Positions 7,639-16,992 of a stretch of DNA of 64,000 nucleotides are shown piece by piece (within the stretch, counting starts at the first letter, position 1; the number at the start of each line of letters is the position of its first letter). The position numbers and the translations under genes are program-made. Under the pieces are notes generated by a model. The model saw only the letters and a list, made by a program, of their open reading frames with translations. It searched no databases and was not told the origin of the DNA. The DNA is from Hyalangium versicolor (GTDB lineage: Bacteria; Myxococcota; Myxococcia; Myxococcales; Myxococcaceae). The stretch lies in assembly GCF_020103695.1 (NCBI RefSeq), contig NZ_JAHXBF010000004.1:62001-126000 (forward strand). The letters run 5' to 3'.

Positions 7639-9564
7639 TCACTGCGCGGGGACGGGCAGGCGCAGGAAGAAGACCGTGCCCTCTCCCAGCGTGCTGGCCA
7701 CGGTGATGCGGCCGCCGTGGCTCTCGACGATGCCCTGGACGATGGAGAGCCCCAGACCCGTGCCCTTCCCCTCCTCCTTGGTGGTGAAGAAGGGATCGAA
7801 GATGCGGCTCACGTGCTTCGGATCGATGCCTGAGCCTGTGTCGCGCACCTCGGCCACCACCTCCTGGCCCTCGCGCCGGGTGGTCAGCGTCACCTGGCCT
7901 CCCGGAGTCATCGCGTGGCAAGCGTTGGTGATGAGGTTGACGAAGACCTGCGCCAGGTTCGAGCGCACCGCGGAGATGGGTGGCAGGTCGGCGCCGTACT
8001 CGCGGCGCACCGACACCTTGGCCTGCCCCACCACGTGCTCGCAGTAGCCCACCGCCTGATCCAGGATGGCGTTGAGCTGCACCCGCTCCGGCTTGTCCTT
8101 CGCCGGCCGCGCGTAGGAGACCAGATCCTTGGTGAAGCGCAGGATGCGCAGGCTGCTCTCCTGGATCTTCCGCAGCTTCTCCATTTCCGATGGGTTGGCG
8201 TCCGGCTTCATCCGCGCGTTCATCAGCAGGGACTCGCTGTAGGCGGCCACCGCGGTCATCGGGTTGTTGATCTCGTGCACCACGCTGGCGGCGAGCTGCC
8301 CGATGGAGGCCAGCTTCTCCGCGTGGACGATGCGCTTCTCCAACTCCTTGATGACGGTGATGTCCTGACCGATGGCGACCACGCCCTCCACCTCGCTCTG
8401 GGGCGTAAGCATCGTGGAGGTGGCGAACGTCACGCGCACCTCGCCTCCGCGTGAGCGCAGCCGCGTCTCGAAGGTGTTCGCCGATTCGCCATGCATCGCC
8501 GCGGCAATGATTGCGCTAACACGGAGCTGCTCAGTCTCGGGGATGAAGGAGAGAACGTCCTTGCCCAGCACCTCTTCCTTCGTAAATCCGGTGAGCGCCG
8601 AGAGCGCCTGGTTGAAGACCACCACCTGCCTGTCCCGGTTCACCACCAGGATGAGCGCGTTGGCCTTCTCGAGCAGATCCTCCAGGTACTTGCGCACGAA
8701 CGTCAGCTCGTCGATGAGCTTGGCATTGCGCACCGCCACCGCCACCTGATTGGCCAATTGCAGCAGCACCCGCTCGTCATGGGCGATGTCCGCCTCAACG
8801 CCCTCCGGGTACTCCATGTTGATGGCGCCGAAGAGCTGGCCACTGGCCACCAGTGGAGCGCTCACGCCCTGGGTCGTGCCCGTGAAGAGCAGCGGCACCT
8901 CGCGCGAGACCAGCACCCGCCCCTGAGGCAACGTCGCGACATCCAGGTGCGTCCTACCCACCGCGGTCTGCTTGAGGACGAGCGGCTCGTGCGCGCCCTC
9001 CTTCAGCCGCCCCTCCGCGTAGAGCGAGGTGAGGCCTCCGGTACGCGCGTCGACGATGCGGATGCAGAAGGTGCGATGGGGGAACAGCTCTTTCACCCCC
9101 AGCGCCACCGCTGCCACCAGCTCCTCCTCGCCGGTGGCCTCGGCCACGCTGCGGCTCAGGTCCAGCAGCACGCCCTCCGTGCGGGCCTGTTCCAGCAGCG
9201 CGCGCTCGGCCACCACCAGCCGGCCCGTCTCCACCCGGCTGCGCACCGCCACCGTGTTCCCGCGCCGCGCCAGCGTCACCTTCACGCTCCCACGGCCCGC
9301 CAGCTCCACCTCCACCTCCGAGCTGGCTCCCTCCTCCAGCCCCTGCGTCGGCGTGCGCGACAGCGCCTGCGCCACCGTCGTCAGCAGGGTCTCGGGCGTG
9401 GTGGCGTGGACACCACAGAAACGCACGAACGCGGGGTTGGCCGCCTGGAGCCGCAGCCCTGCGTCACACACAGCGACCGGCTCGTCGAGCAGCTCGAAGA
9501 GAGCCTGGAATGCCTCCGGCGCTGGGCCGCCAGCGATGCGCAGCACGCTGGAGTCACTCTTCAT
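7639..9564 (-). CDS. PAS-GAF-PAS sensor histidine kinase
   Basis: A 641-residue soluble kinase. Domains in order: PAS (about 20-90), GAF (about 150-295), PAS (about 305-425), HisKA with phospho-acceptor in [20 protein letters not shown], and a complete HATPase with [11 protein letters not shown] and [10 protein letters not shown] ending at the C-terminus. The ATG at 9564 overlaps the last 11 bp of the upstream kinase-like gene, implying translational coupling. No transmembrane segment is seen, so it senses a cytoplasmic signal. The upstream partner has its own HisKA helix but no ATPase domain, so this protein may supply ATPase function to a heteromeric pair. No response regulator lies next to it. 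Confidence 0.9.
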   Translation of the reverse strand: MKSDSSVLRIAGGPAPEAFQALFELLDEPVAVCDAGLRLQAANPAFVRFCGVHATTPETLLTTVAQALSRTPTQGLEEGASSEVEVELAGRGSVKVTLARRGNTVAVRSRVETGRLVVAERALLEQARTEGVLLDLSRSVAEATGEEELVAAVALGVKELFPHRTFCIRIVDARTGGLTSLYAEGRLKEGAHEPLVLKQTAVGRTHLDVATLPQGRVLVSREVPLLFTGTTQGVSAPLVASGQLFGAINMEYPEGVEADIAHDERVLLQLANQVAVAVRNAKLIDELTFVRKYLEDLLEKANALILVVNRDRQVVVFNQALSALTGFTKEEVLGKDVLSFIPETEQLRVSAIIAAAMHGESANTFETRLRSRGGEVRVTFATSTMLTPQSEVEGVVAIGQDITVIKELEKRIVHAEKLASIGQLAASVVHEINNPMTAVAAYSESLLMNARMKPDANPSEMEKLRKIQESSLRILRFTKDLVSYARPAKDKPERVQLNAILDQAVGYCEHVVGQAKVSVRREYGADLPPISAVRSNLAQVFVNLITNACHAMTPGGQVTLTTRREGQEVVAEVRDTGSGIDPKHVSRIFDPFFTTKEEGKGTGLGLSIVQGIVESHGGRITVASTLGEGTVFFLRLPVPAQ

Positions 9565-11524
9565 GGGAGGTCGCCTTGTCGAGATCGAGGATGCGCTGCG
9601 TCCCCATGTAGGCCTTGGTCTCGTAGCGGGTGATCTTCCCGATCTTCCGGACGATCTCCGCCATTCGCTCGGCCTCGCGGTAGATGATGTCCACGGGCCT
9701 GTAGGCGAAGTCCTCGGGCTTGAGCTTGCGCTTGAGCAGCTCCGCATAGCCCATCACCGAGGTGAGCGGCTGGTTGAGCTCGTGCGCGGCGGTGCCGGCG
9801 AGCGCGACGATGACGGCGCTCTTCTCGCTCTCCTCCAGGCGCGTCTCCACGTCCGACAGCTTGCGCTCCAGCTGCATCCTGTCTCGCAGGTCCGTGAAGA
9901 TGCCCACGGTGGCGACCTCACGTCCGCCCTCGTAGAGGATGGAGGCCGTCATGTTCACCGGGACGTGCTCGCCCGAGCGGTGGATGAGGTCCTGCCGGCA
10001 CATGGACAGCCGACCGCGGCCACCGAAGTCCGGACTGCGCAGCTGGGCCATGATGCGCTCGGCGACGCCCGGCGGGTAGATCTGCCGGGTGGTCATCCCC
10101 GCCAGGGCCTCCTGGGCGGAGTAGCCAACGACGCCTTCGGCGCCCTTGTTGAAGAGGATGATGCGGCCCTGCATGTCCGCCGCGATGATGGCGTCCACCG
10201 ACGAGTCGATCAGCCGCTCCAGGAAGTCCTTGGTGTGGCGCAGCTCGTCGGCCAGCTTGCGAGGCAGCGTCACGTCGCGGAAGGAGAGGATGGTGGCCGC
10301 GCTGCCGTCCCTCAGCGGCGCGGAGGACAGCGAGAGCGTCAGGTAGCGGCCGCCCAGGGTCTGCACCTGCACGTCCACGTTGGAGCGCGCCTCGCCCCGA
10401 GCGGCGGAGGCCACCAGCTCCATGAGCACGCCATCATCCACCGTCTGGGCAAGCTGGAGCAGGTGTCGCCCGCGCGCCTGAGAGGCCGACGTGTCCAGCA
10501 GCGTCTCGCCCGCGGGGTTGAGGCTGAGCACACACGCCTTGTCGTCGAGGATGGCCACGCCCTCGCCCACGTTGGCGAAGAAGAGGTGGTAGGTGCGCAG
10601 CGCGGCGGCCTGCTCCTCGGCGGCGATGCGCGCGGACTTCTCGCGCTCGGTCTGCCCGCGCACGGACTCGAGCACCGAGGCGTTGCGCAGCGCGATGGCG
10701 GTGGCGTGCGACACGGTGGTGAGGAAGTCGATCTCTCGCGCGGCGAACGTTTGCCGCCGACCCGAGGCGCGCAGCAGCAACACGCCGCGCACCTCTCCAC
10801 GGATGGGCAACGGGAGCGCGGCGATGGCGTGGATGCCCTGAGCGGCCACCGCGCGCTGCACTCCTTCCAGCAGCGGGTGGTTGGGGGCGTTCTCCACCAC
10901 CACCGGGCGGCCGGTGCGCACCACCTCGCGGATCTCCGGGTAGCGGGCCAACTCGATACGCCGGTTCTTGAGCGCCGGATCATCGCTGGAGGCAACGATG
11001 ACGCCCTCCTGCGCGGTCGTATCCAGCATCACCAGCGAGGCACGGGAGATGTCCAGCTGGAGGGCCAGGCGCCGCGTCACGTCGTGGAGCAGGGCCTCGA
11101 CATCCCAGCTCTCGGCGTAGTCGGCCGTCAGCTCCAGCAGCAGCGAGAGATCCTTCTGGAGCTGGGCCTGCTCATCGCGCTCGCGGTAGCGCTCGGCGAG
11201 GCGCTGGAGCCGATAGGCCAGCTCATGCGGCACGGCGCTGGTGAGCACATCGGCAGGCTTGAGCGGTTCGAGCGAGGCGAAGGAGTCCTCGCCCGGATCC
11301 ACCAGGGCCAGCAGCAGTGCGCGGGAGGACTCGCCGCTGTCGAGCAGCGCGGCGAGCGCCGGGCCACTGCCAGCAGCGGTGAGATCCACCAGGATGATGG
11401 CAGCCTCCCGCGGCATCTCCACCACCCGCAGCCCCACCCGAGCCGCCGCTCGGAGAAGGGGCTCACGGGCGGACGAGTCCGCGGGAACCAGGGTCACAGC
11501 GAGGGCGAGATCAGAGGACGGCAC
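9554..11524 (-). CDS. kinase-like sensor with HisKA but no ATPase domain
   Basis: A 656-residue protein. It has an N-terminal ~110-residue alpha/beta region resembling a degenerate receiver, a GAF domain (about 125-290), two PAS domains (about 310-420 and 430-560) and a HisKA-like helix pair with AGTAAHELNQPLTSVMGYAE. It then stops about 55 residues later, ending TSHEE, with none of the N, G1 or G2 boxes of an HATPase. The stop overlaps the start of the downstream complete kinase by 11 bp and the DNA past the stop is that gene in another frame, so this looks like natural organisation rather than a sequencing error, though a frameshift cannot be wholly excluded. It may be phosphorylated by, or heterodimerise with, its partner. 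Confidence 0.85.
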   Translation of the reverse strand: MPSSDLALAVTLVPADSSAREPLLRAAARVGLRVVEMPREAAIILVDLTAAGSGPALAALLDSGESSRALLLALVDPGEDSFASLEPLKPADVLTSAVPHELAYRLQRLAERYRERDEQAQLQKDLSLLLELTADYAESWDVEALLHDVTRRLALQLDISRASLVMLDTTAQEGVIVASSDDPALKNRRIELARYPEIREVVRTGRPVVVENAPNHPLLEGVQRAVAAQGIHAIAALPLPIRGEVRGVLLLRASGRRQTFAAREIDFLTTVSHATAIALRNASVLESVRGQTEREKSARIAAEEQAAALRTYHLFFANVGEGVAILDDKACVLSLNPAGETLLDTSASQARGRHLLQLAQTVDDGVLMELVASAARGEARSNVDVQVQTLGGRYLTLSLSSAPLRDGSAATILSFRDVTLPRKLADELRHTKDFLERLIDSSVDAIIAADMQGRIILFNKGAEGVVGYSAQEALAGMTTRQIYPPGVAERIMAQLRSPDFGGRGRLSMCRQDLIHRSGEHVPVNMTASILYEGGREVATVGIFTDLRDRMQLERKLSDVETRLEESEKSAVIVALAGTAAHELNQPLTSVMGYAELLKRKLKPEDFAYRPVDIIYREAERMAEIVRKIGKITRYETKAYMGTQRILDLDKATSHEE

Positions 11525-11579
11525 GCAGAGACGAGCTCCCGGTGGCGATCGCGGATCCCGAGTCTACACGGCTCGCGCC

Positions 11580-13265
11580 TCAAGGGCAGCCCGACTCACG
11601 GGCGCCGAGATCCGGGGCTTCTCCACAGAAAGCAAGTCCCAATGCGACACCTCTGTCACGAGCCGGGGAGGCAGGCGTGAGGGTAAAGTCCTCGGCCTCC
11701 GCATTCGTGAAACCAGGCAGGCGTTCCAGCGAGCGCCCATCCAGTCCCGTCTCCTCCCGCCACTGGCTGAGGTTGAGGTCCACTCCGTCCAGGCGGAAGC
11801 GCGCCGCACCGGCCTGGCGGTAATAAAGGTTGCTGTCCACCACGGCGCCGCTGCGGCCGGAGCCCGCGCGCAGGGACTGGGCGCACTCGGCCAGCACGTT
11901 GTTGCGCACCTCCAACCCCTGCGTGGGGCCTGACTCCCCGCTGCCGAACACGAGACAGCTACCCGGCATGTTCCACACGGTGTTGTGATGCACCTTCACG
12001 TCCGAGGCGGTGTCCACGCGGATGCCGATGCCGTCGTTGCCATCCTCGCCATCGCCGTCCAGCACGAGGTTGCGGCGCAGAACGACATGGGTAGGGGGAT
12101 CCCCTACGCGCACACCGCCGATGTTGATGCCGCGCCCGTTGCCGCGGAACACGTTGTCCTCCACCGTCACGTCACGTGCGGACAGGTGGACGATCAAGCC
12201 CTCGCCCGCGGACGAGTCGGTGCGGCGGTGCCCCCAGATGGTATTGCGGCGCAGGGTGACGTGGGTGCACGTCTTGATGTCCGCGCCGTTCTCGGTGTTC
12301 TCGTGCAGCTCGTTGTCTTCGATGACGAGGTTGTCGAAGGGAGTGCCGGGGATGGTGGCACCGCCCTCGGGACCGATGCACTGCACTCCGTCTCCGGAGT
12401 TGTGGTGGATGTCATTGCCGCGCACGACCACGTTGCGCGCCGTCGTCTCCAGGGCCACGCCGTGGCTGTCGCCTCCACCGGCCTTCTGGAAGTGATGGAT
12501 CTGGTTGTCCTCGATGAGGATGTCGCTCGCGGAGCTGGAGACGTCCACGCCCGCGCCCTCGGTGCCGTTCTTCAGGGTGCAGCCTCGGAGCACGCCGTGG
12601 TGCGCGCCCTTGCCTCGCCAGAGCACCGCGAAGGCCTCGTCTCCCGCCACGTCCACGGTGAGGCCCTCGATGCGCCAATAAGCGCCCCGCACATCGATCA
12701 TCGGCGAGGAGCTGCCCGTGCCTCCCTTGATGACGGGGGTGGCGCCCGGACCCGCCTTGATCGTGAGGAGCGAGTCGGCATCCCCGCCCTGCTCCTCGAG
12801 CCGCAGCCGCTCCGAGTAGGTGCCGGACTGGAGGAAGATGGCCTCGCCCGGCCGCACCACGGAGAGCGCCTTGGCCACCGTGCGGAAGGGCCGCTCCTTG
12901 GAGCCCTCGGAGGCATCGCTCCCGCCGGGAGAGACCCAGAGGATGCGGGAGAACTCAGGAGGAGGTGGAGCAGGAGGCGGAGTCGCCGGGGGCTCCGCAG
13001 GAGGCGGGGTGGCTGGGGGCTCGGTCTGGGGTGGCGGGGCCGGTGAGGCAGGTGGCTCCTCGGACGGCGGAAGGGATGGAACAGAGGGAGAACCCGGTTG
13101 CGAAGGGGATTCCGGCTGCTGCGTCGACGGATCCTGAGGGGGAGACGTGCTGGGGCGATTCGAGCGAGAACCATGCTCGGTCTGCGTCATCTCGGCCCGC
13201 CCACAGGCGAGCAGGGAGAGCGTGAGGGCACAACTGAGACCTCTCAGGGTCGACCTGACGTGCAT
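11580..13265 (-). CDS. right-handed beta-helix lipoprotein
   Basis: A 561-residue protein with a lipoprotein signal (lipobox LLAC, Cys21), then a ~90-residue Pro/Ser/Gln/Glu-rich stalk (about 30-105, many PPATPPP-type units), then a DUF1565-like start (LWVSPGGSDASEGSKERPFR) and many parallel beta-helix repeats of the form VVRGNDIHHNSGDGVQ. This fold is common in carbohydrate-binding or polysaccharide-lyase-like surface proteins; no lyase catalytic set could be picked out. The stalk should lift the helix domain away from the membrane. It lies 55 bp upstream of the GAF/PAS kinase-like gene on the same strand, so co-transcription is possible. Confidence 0.85.
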   Translation of the reverse strand: MHVRSTLRGLSCALTLSLLACGRAEMTQTEHGSRSNRPSTSPPQDPSTQQPESPSQPGSPSVPSLPPSEEPPASPAPPPQTEPPATPPPAEPPATPPPAPPPPEFSRILWVSPGGSDASEGSKERPFRTVAKALSVVRPGEAIFLQSGTYSERLRLEEQGGDADSLLTIKAGPGATPVIKGGTGSSSPMIDVRGAYWRIEGLTVDVAGDEAFAVLWRGKGAHHGVLRGCTLKNGTEGAGVDVSSSASDILIEDNQIHHFQKAGGGDSHGVALETTARNVVVRGNDIHHNSGDGVQCIGPEGGATIPGTPFDNLVIEDNELHENTENGADIKTCTHVTLRRNTIWGHRRTDSSAGEGLIVHLSARDVTVEDNVFRGNGRGINIGGVRVGDPPTHVVLRRNLVLDGDGEDGNDGIGIRVDTASDVKVHHNTVWNMPGSCLVFGSGESGPTQGLEVRNNVLAECAQSLRAGSGRSGAVVDSNLYYRQAGAARFRLDGVDLNLSQWREETGLDGRSLERLPGFTNAEAEDFTLTPASPARDRGVALGLAFCGEAPDLGARESGCP

Positions 13266-13573
13266 CCAGACTCCTTGTGTGGGTCGCGGCGAGAGAGGCC
13301 GCCGCGAGGACCGCCGCCGGACAAGGAGCGCGTGGGCTTCATTCCGCCTGTCTGGGTGGATTCGAGCCCGGTGGGCCGCTGGGGAGGGTAGCGGCTGATG
13401 CGATTCCGCAGGGTTGGATGAGCCGATCAGAAGCCTTCCTGATGCGGCGTGTGTCTCGCATTTGAGAGGCCGATGCGCCTGAAGTAGTCGCGTGTACGAG
13501 CCGCAACCCCTGCCTCTGTGAGATCTATTTCACTCACAGTACTGACCACTGCGGGACGGTGGCTGAGCCGCGC
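13266..13573. other. intergenic region without recognised gene
   Basis: A 308-bp stretch between the end of the queuosine-transporter gene and the start of the beta-helix lipoprotein gene, both on the minus strand. It should carry the lipoprotein promoter. I see no convincing ORF, strong hairpin or repeat. Confidence 0.4.
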
Positions 13574-14314
13574 TCATCCCACGGGATGGCCGAGAGACTT
13601 GTCGGAGTCCTCGAAAATGGGCTCGCCCCCCGGGGTCAGCTGGATGGGCTTCATGCCGAGCCACCGCTCTACCAGCGCGTGCCCCGCATAGATGATGGGC
13701 GTGAGCCCCACGGCCACCAGCAGCTTCACCATGTACGAGGTGACGATGATGTTGATCACCACATCGGTGGGCAGCACCGCCAGCCACGCGATGAGCTGGA
13801 ACACGGTGGTGTCGATGAGCTGGGACACCACCGTGGAGCCCGTGGAGCGCAGCCACAGCATCCGGTTGTGAGACAGCCGCTTGAGTAGATGGAAGACGGC
13901 GATGTCACAGAGCTGGCTGAGGACATAGGCGACCATCGACGCGATCAGGATGCGCTGCGACGTGCCGAAGACGTTGTTGAACGAGGACTCGACGGTGCCT
14001 CGATAGTCCGGGGCCCGGGTCATCGGAGCCCACTCGATGGCGGTCGCGATGGAGATGGTGGCGAAGGTGAACAGGGACATGAACAGCCCCAGCCACGTGA
14101 CGAAGCGGGCCGCCTTCTTCCCGTAGAACTCGTGGAGCAGATCCGTGAGGACGAACGTCACCGGGAAGGCGATCATCCCCACGGGCATCACCGCCACCAG
14201 CGAGCCGAGGTGGACCTCGAAGAGCTTCACGCCGATGAGATCGGCCACGATGAGCGCGGTGCAGAACGCCGCCGCGAGCACCACGAAGAGCCGGACGCGA
14301 TTGTCCAGGTTCAT
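13574..14314 (-). CDS. yhhQ: queuosine precursor transporter (YhhQ/VUT family)
   Basis: A 246-residue membrane protein with six or so hydrophobic helices and the family signature ADLIGVKLF near residue 25 and FPVTFVLTDLLHEFYGKKAA near 50, followed by the second half-signature GSTVVSQLIDTTVFQL. YhhQ proteins take up queuine-pathway precursors (preQ0/preQ1) across the inner membrane for tRNA queuosine. The ATG overlaps the stop of the upstream FolB-cupin gene by 4 bp (14311-14314), so they are translationally coupled. Length matches the family. Confidence in the transporter family is high; the exact substrate is inferred. Confidence 0.88.
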   Translation of the reverse strand: MNLDNRVRLFVVLAAAFCTALIVADLIGVKLFEVHLGSLVAVMPVGMIAFPVTFVLTDLLHEFYGKKAARFVTWLGLFMSLFTFATISIATAIEWAPMTRAPDYRGTVESSFNNVFGTSQRILIASMVAYVLSQLCDIAVFHLLKRLSHNRMLWLRSTGSTVVSQLIDTTVFQLIAWLAVLPTDVVINIIVTSYMVKLLVAVGLTPIIYAGHALVERWLGMKPIQLTPGGEPIFEDSDKSLGHPVG

Positions 14315-15144
14315 CCCTGTTCCTTGTCGATGCCACCCGGGACGGCGTGCTCGTCCGGCGGATAGTAGGACTGGCCCTGCGCGGGCAGCAGCTCCGCCTC
14401 CGGGGTCTCCTCGATCATCCCCTCCGAGGCCACGAAGCGCGGACGGTCCACACGCAGGACCGTCTGCTCGAGGGGGCTGGGGTTCTCGTACCTGCGGGCG
14501 AAGCCGCGCGGCCAGCGGAAGGCCATGCCTCGCGCTACGGGCCGTCCCTGCAACAGCAGACCGGCGCCCAGCACCATCTCGCTTTCCTCCACCATCCGAT
14601 GCGCCTGCGAGGGGATGAGGCCTCCTGACCGGATGCGCAGGCGGTAGATGCCGTAGCCCTCACCCTCGTGGATGATGTCCACGCGCCCGAAGGGCTTCTC
14701 CTCCGCCGGGTAGTGCATCTCCCCGGCCAAGCGGTGCACCTGAATGGAAGGGATGACGCGGCCCGCGAGTGCTTCGGGCTTGGTGATGCGCACCGTGGCT
14801 GCTCGGACCTGGGCGCGCGGTGCGTCCGGCGTGGGCGGCACCAGGAGATAGCGGCACACCGCCTCCGCGGCGGACTCCACCAGCTCGAAGCGACAAGCCT
14901 CCAGCAGGAAGCGCAGCTCGCCCGCGAGCCTCCCGTAGTGGACGGTGTGCGCCAACCGCCGGTCGGCTGCTGCCTCTCGCGTGTCCAGGAAGAGGGCCAC
15001 ATCGAGCCGCAGCGGCTGCGCCACCACCCGCTCCCGGCGATAGACGCCCACGATGCAGTCCACCGTGAGGCCTCGCAGCTCGATGATGTCCAGCGGCCGA
15101 CCCTGGGCATCCGTCACCGGGGGCAGGTGCAGGGGCTCGCTCAT
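14311..15144 (-). CDS. FolB-like (dihydroneopterin aldolase) - cupin fusion protein
   Basis: A 277-residue two-domain protein. Residues ~19-128 match dihydroneopterin aldolase/epimerase FolB: the motif GVYRRERVVAQPLRLDVAL with E38, then Y70 in HTVHYGRL and K122 in ITKPEALAG, the residues equivalent to the catalytic Glu/Tyr/Lys of E. coli FolB, are all present. Residues ~150-240 look like a cupin: the second cupin motif is kept (G-x5-P-x-G-x2-R-x3-N at 206-221, with Arg in place of the usual His) and in the first motif only one of the two His ligands (H182) remains, so metal binding is doubtful. It is coupled by a 4-bp overlap to the queuosine-precursor transporter, suggesting a pterin/deazapurine link. 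The fusion is unusual. Confidence 0.75.
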   Translation of the reverse strand: MSEPLHLPPVTDAQGRPLDIIELRGLTVDCIVGVYRRERVVAQPLRLDVALFLDTREAAADRRLAHTVHYGRLAGELRFLLEACRFELVESAAEAVCRYLLVPPTPDAPRAQVRAATVRITKPEALAGRVIPSIQVHRLAGEMHYPAEEKPFGRVDIIHEGEGYGIYRLRIRSGGLIPSQAHRMVEESEMVLGAGLLLQGRPVARGMAFRWPRGFARRYENPSPLEQTVLRVDRPRFVASEGMIEETPEAELLPAQGQSYYPPDEHAVPGGIDKEQG

Positions 15145-15242
15145 GGCAGCGCGCTCCCGCGAGGCTCTGGCGAGTCATGAATGAAGGCGGCGACCATGCT
15201 CGGGACTCACTAGCAGGGCGCCGCGCAAAAGGCACTCGGGAC

Positions 15243-15283
15243 TACAAAACGACTGACGCCGGAAGCGAGGGCTCCCGGCGTCA
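15243..15283 (-). terminator. rho-independent-type terminator
   Basis: On the minus strand, a perfect 9-bp stem TGACGCCGG/CCGGCGTCA (15254-15283 on the plus strand), extendable by three more pairs including one G-U, is followed by GTCGTTTTGT. It lies just beyond the stop of the Trp-rich secreted protein gene. Confidence 0.7.
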
Positions 15284-15310
15284 CGTGTTCATCCGATATT
15301 CAGGTGCGGC

Positions 15311-15775
15311 TCAGTTGTGCCAGTAGACGACCGGGCTGCCACGGCGCCACGGGTTGGCGACCCACACCCACTGCTCGACCGTCTCGTAGTGGCCCTCCAC
15401 CCACTGCTGCGTGTAGTAGCCACCGGTGCACTGCGAGCGGCCATGACGCGGGCGGTAGCTGCAGCTCTCCGGCACCCACACCCGATCGTAGCTGCCGGGC
15501 ACCCACTGCTGGACGAGCTTGAGCTCGTAGCGGCCGTTGTCGTTGCGAGGAGCAGGCTGCGGGGTGCGGCGGTACCAGCGGCCGTCGCGGGAGGGGTTCT
15601 GAGCGGGAGGGTTGCCCCAGGAGGGCGAGTGGTCCGGGCCGCCGCGGAAGCCCTGCGCCTGGACCTGGGAGGCGTCATGCTGGGGCTGGAACTTCTGGGT
15701 GTCATCCGCGAGGGCCGAGGTGCCAAGGAGCAGCGTGCCGAGAGCCAGAGAGAAGATGCCGGTCTTGAGGGCCAT
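15311..15775 (-). CDS. secreted Trp/Tyr-rich protein of unknown function
   Basis: A 154-residue protein with a clear Sec signal peptide (residues 1-23, cleavage after ALA in TSALADD). The mature part begins with a Gln/Asn/Pro-rich low-complexity stretch and continues with repeated aromatic elements: QQWVPGSYDRVWVPESC, YYTQQWVEGHYETVEQWVWV. The W-V-x-G-x-Y pattern occurs three times and resembles short repeats of YXWXPG-type exported proteins. Two Cys (in ESCSYR and SQCTGG) could form a disulfide. A strong terminator lies right after the gene, so it is probably a separate transcript. No function can be assigned. Confidence 0.75.
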   Translation of the reverse strand: MALKTGIFSLALGTLLLGTSALADDTQKFQPQHDASQVQAQGFRGGPDHSPSWGNPPAQNPSRDGRWYRRTPQPAPRNDNGRYELKLVQQWVPGSYDRVWVPESCSYRPRHGRSQCTGGYYTQQWVEGHYETVEQWVWVANPWRRGSPVVYWHN

Positions 15776-15867
15776 GTTCGAGTTCCTCCGTCGTGTTGCC
15801 TAGTTGTCCCTTCTGACGGGGCACCCAGCCGGACATTCAATTCCCAGCAATACCGGGGGTTTTCAGG

Positions 15868-16992
15868 TCAGCGGGGGGCCACTTCGGCGCAGGTGAGCCC
15901 CTCGTCGGGGGCGCAGTTCCGACCGATGAGACATCCCCCCGCGCCACGGAGATCCACGCAGCGCACGGGCCGGCAGTCCGAGTCCGTCACGCACGGCTTG
16001 CGGCTGAGCGAGCACGCGCCCTGGCTGCAGGTTCCCTGGGCGCAGTCCGTGTCCTGTTGGCACGAGCAGTAGCCCAGCACTTCGCCCTCGGCCACGTCGC
16101 AGCGCCCGGCGCACGCCCCCACTTCCTGGGATGCGCCCTTCACGCAGCGCGCGCCGTGCTGACAGTCCGCATCCTCGCGGCATGGGAGCGAGGAGTCCGG
16201 AGGGCAATCGGCGTCGGCCCGGCAGCGCGACTGGCTGTACGCCACCGCCACGTCAGCGCACTGGTAGCCATTCGGGCAGCCCTGCCCCTCCGAGCAGTCC
16301 ACACCGCAGAAGGAGCCTCCGCCCGGAGCTGTCTCCACGAGACAGTAGTTGGCACCGCGGCCACACACCTGGACGCCCCCGCCGTAGTTGCAGCTCGCGC
16401 AGTAGGGGCGACGGAGCGGATCCGCGTCGCTGTAACAGCGCGCGCGGGGTTCCTGGCTCGGAGTGCCACAGCGCTCTCCGAAGGCACAGTCGCGGTCACT
16501 CGCGCAGAAGGCCGCGTCACAGACTCCCACCGCACACGCGGAACGGCCGGCCTCATCCTGGGCATCACAGAGGCACGGGACGTCTCCACAGCGGCAGGCC
16601 GTTCCCGGGCAATCTCCCGCGCTCTTGCAGCCCTCGACGCAGGTGGCTCGTGAGACGTCACACACCTCGCCCGCGAGGCAGTGAAGGTCCGTCGTGCAGC
16701 GGCCTCGCACCAGACAGGTTCCCGTCGAGGTGTCGCAGAAAAGAGTTGGATCCGCGCAGTCCGCGTTCTTCTCGCAGCCCGCGCGGGTCTGGCAGAAACC
16801 GGCCGCGTTGCACAGCTCGCTCGGGGCACAGGCAGCATCCGTGCGGCAGAGACATGCGTGGGTGGCCGGGTCGCAGCGGTAGGCCTCCGCGGGCGTGCCG
16901 CAGTCCGAGGACTCGCGGCAGTCCGTGCCGGTCCGTGTGTCGGAGCAGGCGGTGAGCAGGAGCAGGAGCGCGAGGCAGCAGAGGCGATTCAC
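15868..16992 (-). CDS. Cys-rich repeat lipoprotein, fifth gene of the lipoprotein operon
   Basis: A 374-residue lipoprotein (signal with lipobox LTAC, Cys16) built almost wholly from short Cys-rich units of the form CxxxxDCxxGxxCxxxxxxC, for example CRESSDCG, CEKNADCAD and CRADADCPPDS, resembling the Cys-rich repeats common in myxobacterial surface proteins. GTG at 16992 is taken as start because it puts the signal peptide at the N-terminus; that GTG overlaps the stop of the upstream TIG-domain gene by 4 bp (GTGA). Probably an extracellular, disulfide-stabilised rod on the outer membrane. Function unknown. Confidence 0.85.
   Translation of the reverse strand: MNRLCCLALLLLLTACSDTRTGTDCRESSDCGTPAEAYRCDPATHACLCRTDAACAPSELCNAAGFCQTRAGCEKNADCADPTLFCDTSTGTCLVRGRCTTDLHCLAGEVCDVSRATCVEGCKSAGDCPGTACRCGDVPCLCDAQDEAGRSACAVGVCDAAFCASDRDCAFGERCGTPSQEPRARCYSDADPLRRPYCASCNYGGGVQVCGRGANYCLVETAPGGGSFCGVDCSEGQGCPNGYQCADVAVAYSQSRCRADADCPPDSSLPCREDADCQHGARCVKGASQEVGACAGRCDVAEGEVLGYCSCQQDTDCAQGTCSQGACSLSRKPCVTDSDCRPVRCVDLRGAGGCLIGRNCAPDEGLTCAEVAPR

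Noticed and set aside
9029..11680. 883-residue open frame on the plus strand
   Set aside because: Antisense to the two overlapping sensor kinases, whose domain motifs are unambiguous. Arg/His-rich translation with no recognisable domain.
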